From WTJY01 sp041568735 (GTDB taxonomy: Bacteria > Chloroflexota > Anaerolineae > Promineifilales > Promineifilaceae): a DNA stretch of 7,924 nucleotides. Positions 1 through 5,403 of the stretch are shown here, in pieces. Location of the stretch: the NCBI GenBank assembly GCA_041568735.1, contig JBFFZG010000233.1, positions 1-7,924 of the forward strand, written 5' to 3'. Every line of letters starts with the position of its first letter. Position 1 is the first letter of the stretch. The position numbers were made by a program, and so were the translations under genes. The notes below the pieces were generated by a model. That model saw nothing but the letters and a program-made list of their open reading frames with translations, was not told where the DNA came from and did not search any database.

Positions 1-1185
1 AAGCTGCAGTCGATCGCCGTCCACATGGACCTGGAACCAGATGGCGAAATCCCCCCTCGGCCGCCGCGCGGCGATGTCGCCCCCTGCGGCAAGATCGTCC
101 AGCGGCCGCCGGACCGGCCGGCCGCGCTCGACCCGCGCAACGATCTCGGGATCTTTCACGCCGTCATGCCCGGCGGCAAAACCGTGCCGCTCCTCAAGAC
201 GATGCTGACCACCGCCTGCGAGCGCGACTGCTTCTACTGCCCCTTTCGCGCCGGCCGCTCGTTCCGCCGCCAGACCTTCAAGCCGGACGAGATGGCCAAA
301 ATCTTCATGGAGATGCACCGCGCCGGCAAGGTCCAGGGGCTGTTTTTGAGCTCCGGTATCATCAAGGGGGGGGTCACCATCCAGGATAAGCTGATCGACA
401 CGGCGGAGATCCTGCGCCGCCGCTACCACTTCCGCGGCTACCTGCACCTGAAGGTCATGCCCGGCGCCGAGCGGGACCAGGTGCGGCGGGCCATGGACCT
501 GGCCAGCCGGCTGTCGATCAACCTCGAGGCCCCCAATGAGCAGCGGCTGGCCCGGCTCGCCCCCAAGAAAGACCTGGCGGCCGAACTGATCCAGCCGCTG
601 CAGTGGATCGAAGAAATTCGGCGGGCGGAAACACCGCACCGGACCTGGAACGGCCGCTGGCCCTCCACCGTCACCCAGTTCGTCGTCGGCGGGGCCGGCG
701 AAAGCGACCTCGAGCTCCTCTCGACGAGCGAGCGGCTCTACGGCCAGCTCAAGCTGCAGCGGGTCTACTACTCCGCCTTCCAGCCGATCCGGGACACGCC
801 GATGGCCCACCTGCCCGGCGAAAACCCCCTGCGCCAGCACCGGCTCTACCAGTCCTCGTTTCTCTTTCGGGACTACGGCTTTGACCTGGAAGAGATGCCC
901 TTCGACGCACAGGGCAACCTCCCGCTCGGCGAAGACCCCAAGCTGGCCTGGGCCCGGGCCAACCTCGAGCAGGCGCCGGTCGAAATTAACCGGGCCGACC
1001 GGCAGGCCCTCCTCCGGGTGCCGGGGATCGGTCCTATCGGGGCCGAGCGGATCCTGCAGGCGCGCCGGCAGGGGCAGATCAGCGGCCTGCGCGATCTGCG
1101 CGCCCTCGGTATTTCGGAAAAACGGGCGGTGCCCTACGTCCTCTTTAACGGCCGGCGGCCGGCCCAACAGCTCTCCCTCTTTTAA
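1..1185 (+). CDS. Radical SAM protein, putative DNA modification/repair type, with C-terminal HhH and clamp-binding tail (5' partial)
   Basis: Numbered from the first in-window ATG (position 25, 386 residues), the protein has the radical SAM iron-sulfur motif CERDCFYC, with cysteines C65, C69 and C72. Family-like segments follow: LFLSSGI (106-112), HLKVMPGAER (141-150), NLEAPNEQRLARLAPKKD (166-183) and the VTQFVVGG strand (216-223). The tail has a helix-hairpin-helix (about 326-375, core VPGIGPIGAERIL), a non-specific DNA-binding module, and ends in QLSLF. This matches the radical SAM family called putative DNA modification/repair protein (TIGR03916-like), usually paired with a uracil-DNA-glycosylase-superfamily partner; no such partner is visible here. 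The reading frame is open to base 1, the ATG at 25 has no Shine-Dalgarno sequence, and the preceding KLQSIAVH looks like conserved N-terminus. I therefore infer that the true start lies left of the window. Residues 8-35 are proline/arginine-rich and poorly conserved-looking. The substrate is unknown. Confidence 0.88.
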   Translation, partial: KLQSIAVHMDLEPDGEIPPRPPRGDVAPCGKIVQRPPDRPAALDPRNDLGIFHAVMPGGKTVPLLKTMLTTACERDCFYCPFRAGRSFRRQTFKPDEMAKIFMEMHRAGKVQGLFLSSGIIKGGVTIQDKLIDTAEILRRRYHFRGYLHLKVMPGAERDQVRRAMDLASRLSINLEAPNEQRLARLAPKKDLAAELIQPLQWIEEIRRAETPHRTWNGRWPSTVTQFVVGGAGESDLELLSTSERLYGQLKLQRVYYSAFQPIRDTPMAHLPGENPLRQHRLYQSSFLFRDYGFDLEEMPFDAQGNLPLGEDPKLAWARANLEQAPVEINRADRQALLRVPGIGPIGAERILQARRQGQISGLRDLRALGISEKRAVPYVLFNGRRPAQQLSLF

Positions 1186-1202
1186 TTCAGACTGCCGAAG
1201 CG

Positions 1203-1409
1203 CTAATTGTCATCCGAATTGAGCATGGTCGCCAGGTTCAACGGCTGCGCACCTGGGGCCACGCCCTGGATGTACTTCACGACTTCCTGCTCGGTGCCTA
1301 CCTTGTTGACATCTTTCCAACCCAGCGGAACGACCATTTCCAGCGGGAGATACCCGTACTGCTTGTTGGCATTGACGACGACTTTGTACTTGCTCACCAG
1401 ATCGGCCAT
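1203..1409 (-). CDS. Small divergent MbtH-like protein (68 aa)
   Basis: The start is the ATG at 1409, chosen because AAGGAG lies 7 bases upstream; the frame can extend to 1505 but that extension has no ribosome binding site and unremarkable residues. Residues 8-63 align without gaps to the MbtH pattern: VN at 12-13, QY at 17-18, P22, P28-x-GW31, a helix ending YI at 46-47, and P56-x-x-L59. MbtH-like proteins are about 70-residue chaperone/activators of adenylation domains in non-ribosomal peptide synthetases. Two tryptophans usual in the family are absent: SLWP reads GYLP (19-22), and the W of WxDxRP is A51. No NRPS gene is in the window. The gene is convergent with the radical SAM gene (17 bases between stops) and lies 164 bases downstream of the cyclase gene on the same strand. 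I am fairly sure it is a real gene and moderately sure of the MbtH fold. An activity on NRPS enzymes is doubtful. Confidence 0.72.
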   Translation of the reverse strand: MADLVSKYKVVVNANKQYGYLPLEMVVPLGWKDVNKVGTEQEVVKYIQGVAPGAQPLNLATMLNSDDN

Positions 1410-1416
1410 CAGTTTT

Positions 1417-1422
1417 CTCCTT
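1417..1422 (-). promoter_or_regulatory. Ribosome binding site of the MbtH-like gene
   Basis: AAGGAG on the minus strand, seven bases before the ATG at 1409. It fixes the start of the 68-residue reading rather than the longer 100-residue frame, whose upstream ATGs at 1502-1505 have no such site. Confidence 0.8.
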
Positions 1423-1500
1423 CTAATTCCAGAATACTTCCCAGATTGTTTATCTGCGTCGATCACCCACCCGCATCGGCCGGCCCCCCGCGCTTCTCCC

Positions 1501-1509
1501 ATCATACCA
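1501..1509 (-). promoter_or_regulatory. Candidate extended -10 promoter for the MbtH-like gene
   Basis: The minus strand reads TGG-TATGAT, an extended -10 element (TGn plus five of six matches to TATAAT). No convincing -35 hexamer lies 16-18 bases upstream, as is tolerated for extended -10 promoters. It would start transcription near 1494 and give a leader of about 85 bases. The gene could also be read through from the cyclase gene. Confidence 0.35.
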
Positions 1510-1573
1510 TGAATGGAGCCGGCCGCGATCGTCGTTCGGACGACCCGCCAGGCCGGGTAAAAATCATCGGATA

Positions 1574-4500
1574 TCAGGCCGGATTCGCGGTTTTCCAGGC
1601 AGCCAGAATTTGCCCGTGAACCGGGTTGTTCTCGAAAAAGCGCGCCCGCTGCGCCTCATCCGGCAGACGACTGGCAAGCTCGTGCAGGCGATCGTAGGCC
1701 ATCCGCAGGAAGCCGCCGGCATTGGGATCGCCGAGAGCGGCCTGAACGCGGTAGCAGGTGAAATAAACCTGGCATTCGATGTTGCTCACGATAAACGGGT
1801 TGGCTTCCAGCCGGCTGGCGATCTGCTCGACCATCGCCCCGGCCCGATCGGTCTCGCCGAGCTTGAGAAAGGCCATGGCCAGGCCGGCGCGGGGTTCGTG
1901 GGCGTGCGGCTGCTCGTGCAGGTCGTCGTACTGCCGGGTCGCCCGTTCAAAGGTCCGCGCCGCCGTCTCGTACTGCCCCAGCTCCAGCTGGGCGTGAGCC
2001 AGGAGGGTCAGGGATTGGGCAATGTTCTGCGGACTGCCGATCTCCTCGGCGATATTCAGGGCCGATTCGGCGTAAAACTGGGCCGTCTCCTGGTCTCCGG
2101 ATCGGAAGGCCAGCAGCCCCATCAGGGCCAGCGCATAGGACTCGCCGCGCTGATCGTTGATTTCCCGGTAGATGTCCAGCGCCCGCCGTGTCAGCTCCGC
2201 CGCCTTCTCCAGGTCGCCCAGGTCGATGTAGGCAAAGCCGAGATTGCCGTAGCCGTTGGCCTGGTAGTGGCGCTCACCGATCAGGTGGGCGATTTCCACG
2301 GACCGCTCCAGGTAGGGAATCGCCCCCAGATAATCCCCGTTGTCGTGGGCGATGCTGCCCAGATTCCCCAGGACGAGGGTCTCGCTTTCCCGATCGCCAA
2401 TCTCCAGCGAAACCAGCAGAGCCTCTTCGTAAAAGGCCCGGGCACCGGCAAAATCCCCTGCATCGGCGGCCGTGCTGCCGAGATTGTTCAACGTGGACGC
2501 CTCGCCCGAGCGATCGCGCACCCGTTCATCCCGGTAGATCGCCAGGGCCTGCTCGAAATAAGAGCGGGTTTTCGGCAGATCCCCCTGAAAATAATGTATC
2601 GCGCCCATCGCCCGCAGGGAATCCCCCCAGAGCTGCAGCAGCTGATGCGACCGGCTGATCGAAAGCCCGCTCTCCAGCCGCTGCTGGGCCTCGTCGTAGA
2701 GCCCCTGCCGCAGGAGGGCCCGGCCGGAGATCAGGTGACCTTCGGCTTCGATGGCCGGGATCTGGCAGTTCTGCCCCAGGACGATCGCCCGGCTGGCCGC
2801 CTGGATCGACCCGGCAAAGTCGACCGTTTCCCGCGCATAATTGGCTTCCCGCAGCGCGATCTCCCCCTGCCGGCAGAGATCTTCCATCGCCTCGGCGATC
2901 TGTCTCAAAGACGACAGATCCTGTTTCTGCCGCTCCCGCTCGCCGAAATGATCATAGACCCGCTCCCGCTGCAGCAGAAGCTCAAAGCGCCGCTCCAGGT
3001 CCGTTTCCGGGATCAACTCCAGGGCGTGGGACAGGTAGTCGATCGCCTCGGCGTTGGCGTACTGGCCGGCCGCCCGCAGGCCGGCCCGCTGCAGATAATC
3101 GACCGCCCCGTCGATGTCCCCGGCCCGCTCCAGGTGATCGGCGATCGAGCCGGCGAATTCGTTGACCCGGCTGCCGCTGTGCTCGATGAGCCAATCCGCC
3201 ACCATTCGGTGATAGGTCTGGCGCATGCGGAACGGGACCGATTCATAGGCGACTTCCCGCAAATTGGCGTGCTTGAACTGGAACTCCCGGACGCTGGTGA
3301 AGGTCGAGTTTTCCCGGTTGTAGACGATCTCGCGCACCTGCAGCCCCTGCAGGGCGCGGTGAATGCCGGCGGCATGCTCGCCGGGTTCTCTGGGGTCGTT
3401 GATATACGCCAGGGTGCCGTCCCAGAAGCGCTGGCCGACGACCGAGGCCTCCTGCAGCGTCTGCCGTTCCAGCAGGGGCAGCCCGTCCATGCGCGCCTGC
3501 AGGACGCCGGTCAGCGTCTGCGGCACGCGCACCGTCGTCATCTGGCTGACCGCGACCCGCCAGCGGGATTCCTCCTTGACGATCACCCCATCCTCGATCA
3601 GCATTTTGATCAGCTCTTCGAGGAAAAATGGATTCCCCTCGGCGTGGCGCACGACGAGGTCGGACAGGGTATCCGGCAGCTCGGACACCTGCCGCAAAAT
3701 CTCCCGGACCAGGATCCGGCTGTCCTGGCGGGTAAGCGGCTCCAGCTGGAGCGCGCGGTGACCGGGAATCTCTTCGTCCCAGCGGGGGCTGCGCTGGCGA
3801 AATTCCGGCCGGGCGGAGCTGACGACGAACAGGGGCTCCCCGGCCAGCCCCTGCAGGAGCTGGATCAGGGCGTCGAGTGAGCTCTCATCCGCCAGGTGAA
3901 GATCCTCCAGAAAAATGACCGTCGGCCGCTCGCGCACCATCGACTGGAAAAATTCCTGCAGAAAGGCCAGGCCGCGGTCGCGCAGCTGGCGGGCATCGTC
4001 GAGAAAACCGCGCAGGAAGGGGCTGTCTGAAAAATCGTAGCCGAGAAACTGGCCGATGACATGCGCCCGCAGCTGGCCGGCTTCCCCATCTCCCAGCAAG
4101 GCCGCCAGCCCGCCGGTCAATTTATCGCGCACCGTCGCCGGTGGATCGTCAAAGCGAAGCTGGAAATGGGAGGCGATGATGTCCCGCAGCAGGCCGAACG
4201 GCTGGCGCAGCGTCGTCGAGCCGGCCCGCCCCTGGAAAAAGCGGTATTCGGCGGCGGTTTCGACCAGCCAGCGCTCGAATTCATAGCTGAGCCGGGATTT
4301 CCCCACCCCGGCTTCGCCGATCAGGGTCAGCGCCGCCAGCCGCTGCTCCTCCTGGCTGAGCCGGTACCCTTCCTGCAGCGCACGCATCTCGTTTTCCCGG
4401 CCGATCATCCGGGTTTCGATCCCTTCCACCCCCCGCCAGCTCTTGCGAAATGCCCGCGCCCGGGCTCCCAGAACGAGAAAAACCCCGACCGGCGCTTCCC

Positions 4501-5092
4501 GGCCGGCCACCTGGATCTGGCCGCGCGGCTCGATCTCAAACCGGCCTTCAATGTGGCGGAAAGTGCTGCTCGAAATCAGGATTCCCTGCGGCGGGGCCGC
4601 CTTTTCCAGGCGGGAGGCCAGGTTGATGGCGTCCCCCATGGCGGTGTATTCCGATCCGGCTGGACCCCCTACCTCGCCCAGAGCCACCGCCCCGGTGTGA
4701 ATGCCGACCCGCACGAAGAAGCCGTCGATCCCCCAGCGCTCGGCCACCCGGCCGGCGTAGGCCTGGGCCGCCTGTGCGATCTCCAACCCGGCCCGCACCG
4801 CCCGCACCGGGTCGTCCTCGCGGGCCTGCGGCGCGCCGAAAAAGGCCAGGAGGCCGTCCCCCATCAGGCGGGCCACCAGCCCCAGGTTTTTTTCGACAAT
4901 TTCGCCGAAAGAGCGCAGCGCCCCGTCCATGATTTCCAGCACCATTTCCGGATCGAGGTCCTCGGCCATGTGCGTCGAGCCGACGACATCGACAAAGAGG
5001 ATAGTGATCTGCTTTCTCTGCCGCTTAAGAGGGGATTCGGGTGCGGCCGCCGGAAGCTGGGCGCGCAGAGCGGCGATCGCCGTATCGACCAC
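1574..5092 (-). CDS. Class III adenylate/guanylate cyclase - AAA/STAND ATPase - TPR signalling protein
   Basis: Numbering is from GTG 5092 (1,172 residues). The cyclase domain spans about 25-205. Both metal-binding aspartates are present, D35 in FVDVVGST and D79 in MGDGLLAFFG, and so are the transition-state N157 and R161 in GDAINLASRLE. T150 sits where class IIIb (soluble-type) cyclases replace the purine-binding Asp, so activity is expected, probably making cAMP. The ATPase domain (about 228-500) has Walker A GEAGVGKS (259-266), Walker B VIFLEDLH (392-399), SSARPEF (425-431) and AEGNPFFLEEL (484-494), the last typical of AfsR/MalT-like STAND ATPases. A winged-helix-like stretch (about 520-640) is followed by TPRs from about 660 to 1140. 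There is no signal peptide, no transmembrane segment and no DNA-binding output domain, so it is a cytoplasmic sensor whose output would be cyclic nucleotide. GTG 5092 lacks a ribosome binding site; the real start is probably CTG at 5164, adding 24 residues (see finding). It is divergent from the polysaccharide genes. Confidence 0.92.
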   Translation of the reverse strand: MVDTAIAALRAQLPAAAPESPLKRQRKQITILFVDVVGSTHMAEDLDPEMVLEIMDGALRSFGEIVEKNLGLVARLMGDGLLAFFGAPQAREDDPVRAVRAGLEIAQAAQAYAGRVAERWGIDGFFVRVGIHTGAVALGEVGGPAGSEYTAMGDAINLASRLEKAAPPQGILISSSTFRHIEGRFEIEPRGQIQVAGREAPVGVFLVLGARARAFRKSWRGVEGIETRMIGRENEMRALQEGYRLSQEEQRLAALTLIGEAGVGKSRLSYEFERWLVETAAEYRFFQGRAGSTTLRQPFGLLRDIIASHFQLRFDDPPATVRDKLTGGLAALLGDGEAGQLRAHVIGQFLGYDFSDSPFLRGFLDDARQLRDRGLAFLQEFFQSMVRERPTVIFLEDLHLADESSLDALIQLLQGLAGEPLFVVSSARPEFRQRSPRWDEEIPGHRALQLEPLTRQDSRILVREILRQVSELPDTLSDLVVRHAEGNPFFLEELIKMLIEDGVIVKEESRWRVAVSQMTTVRVPQTLTGVLQARMDGLPLLERQTLQEASVVGQRFWDGTLAYINDPREPGEHAAGIHRALQGLQVREIVYNRENSTFTSVREFQFKHANLREVAYESVPFRMRQTYHRMVADWLIEHSGSRVNEFAGSIADHLERAGDIDGAVDYLQRAGLRAAGQYANAEAIDYLSHALELIPETDLERRFELLLQRERVYDHFGERERQKQDLSSLRQIAEAMEDLCRQGEIALREANYARETVDFAGSIQAASRAIVLGQNCQIPAIEAEGHLISGRALLRQGLYDEAQQRLESGLSISRSHQLLQLWGDSLRAMGAIHYFQGDLPKTRSYFEQALAIYRDERVRDRSGEASTLNNLGSTAADAGDFAGARAFYEEALLVSLEIGDRESETLVLGNLGSIAHDNGDYLGAIPYLERSVEIAHLIGERHYQANGYGNLGFAYIDLGDLEKAAELTRRALDIYREINDQRGESYALALMGLLAFRSGDQETAQFYAESALNIAEEIGSPQNIAQSLTLLAHAQLELGQYETAARTFERATRQYDDLHEQPHAHEPRAGLAMAFLKLGETDRAGAMVEQIASRLEANPFIVSNIECQVYFTCYRVQAALGDPNAGGFLRMAYDRLHELASRLPDEAQRARFFENNPVHGQILAAWKTANPA

Positions 5093-5161
5093 GGCGTCGC
5101 CCAGGATCGATCGCTGGCTTTCGAGTGCAGCGATAGCTTCGCTGAGTTTGTCGCTATCGGT

Positions 5162-5179
5162 CAGGATTCCACGCTCCTT
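5162..5179 (-). promoter_or_regulatory. Shine-Dalgarno and probable CTG start codon of the cyclase gene
   Basis: AAGGAG (5179 to 5174) is followed after nine bases by CTG (5164 to 5162), in frame with the cyclase gene and with no stop before GTG 5092. The added residues begin TDSDKLSEAIAALESQ, a helix resembling the usual N-terminus of this cyclase class. No ATG, GTG or TTG occurs in frame between the upstream stop at 5236 and 5092. That this is the initiation site is an inference. Confidence 0.55.
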
Positions 5180-5227
5180 CCAGTGAGAAAAAGCCGGTTT
5201 TGCCGCTCCCCCGTTTGCTGAAGATCT

Positions 5228-5256
5228 GTTATATCATTGATCCAGAACCCGGACAA
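5228..5256 (-). promoter_or_regulatory. Sigma-70-type promoter for the cyclase gene
   Basis: The minus strand has TTGTCC (5256 to 5251, four of six matches to the -35 consensus), a 17-base spacer, and TATAAC (5233 to 5228, five of six matches to the -10). TGA directly precedes the -10, making it an extended -10. Transcription would start near 5221, giving a leader of about 57 bases to the CTG at 5164 with the AAGGAG inside it. Confidence 0.6.
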
Positions 5257-5298
5257 ACCGGCCGGCCGGCCCAACCCGTGCCAGAACCGCGCCGGTTT
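5255..5298. repeat. 8-bp inverted repeat AAACCGGC / GCCGGTTT in the divergent promoter region
   Basis: AAACCGGC at 5255-5262 is perfectly complementary to GCCGGTTT at 5291-5298, with 28 bases between. The left arm touches the cyclase gene's -35 and the right arm ends five bases before the rightward TATAAT. A further direct copy, GCCGGTTTT, lies at 5193-5201 in the predicted cyclase leader. Placement suggests an operator set, but the word is short and GC-rich. Confidence 0.35.
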
Positions 5299-5302
5299 TC
5301 AG

Positions 5303-5308
5303 TATAAT
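5303..5308 (+). promoter_or_regulatory. Candidate -10 element for the O-antigen ligase-like gene
   Basis: A perfect TATAAT in otherwise GC-rich sequence, about 95 bases before the ATG at 5404. No good -35 hexamer is present at the normal spacing (GCCAGA at 5280-5285 is weak), and there is no TGn extension. It may therefore need an activator, or may be chance. No strong Shine-Dalgarno sequence is visible before 5404. Confidence 0.35.
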
Positions 5309-5374
5309 TTTCACCAATGTCTTTAAGCTGAACAGGCCGCAGCCGGACGACCGGACTCGCTAAAATCTGATCGG

Positions 5375-5395
5375 ACCGTTTGTGCGTACCGTTTG
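5375..5395. repeat. Direct repeat ACCGTTTG, 13-base period, next to the ligase-like gene start
   Basis: ACCGTTTG occurs at 5375-5382 and again at 5388-5395, just ahead of the ATG at 5404. A related CCGTTTG sits at 5211-5217 on the other side of the intergenic region. It could be a regulator site, but is too short to assert. Confidence 0.25.
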
Positions 5396-5403
5396 ACAGA
5401 CCG

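Noticed and set aside
1410..1505. N-terminal extension of the MbtH-like gene to 100 residues
   Set aside because: The ATG at 1409 has a strong AAGGAG at proper distance and begins right before the conserved domain; the extension lacks a ribosome site and overlaps the likely promoter.
1531..1558. Two small overlapping hairpins (GTCGT-TCGG-ACGAC and ACCCG-CCAGGC-CGGGT) after the cyclase gene, considered as a terminator
   Set aside because: Stems are only five pairs, they share bases, and on the minus strand the T-run comes before rather than after the stem.
1610..3880. A 756-codon open frame on the plus strand opposite the cyclase gene
   Set aside because: It is the antisense shadow of a strongly supported gene in GC-rich DNA. 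The translation has no recognisable domain and is rich in Q, G, P and R as expected for such shadows.
5361..5366. TAAAAT as an alternative rightward -10
   Set aside because: No -35-like sequence at 16-18 bases and no TGn extension; TATAAT at 5303 is a better match.
5393..5398. Perfect TTGACA, considered as a -35 element
   Set aside because: It lies six bases before the ATG at 5404 and the hexamer 17 bases on (TTAAAA) is a poor -10; it would start transcription inside the gene.
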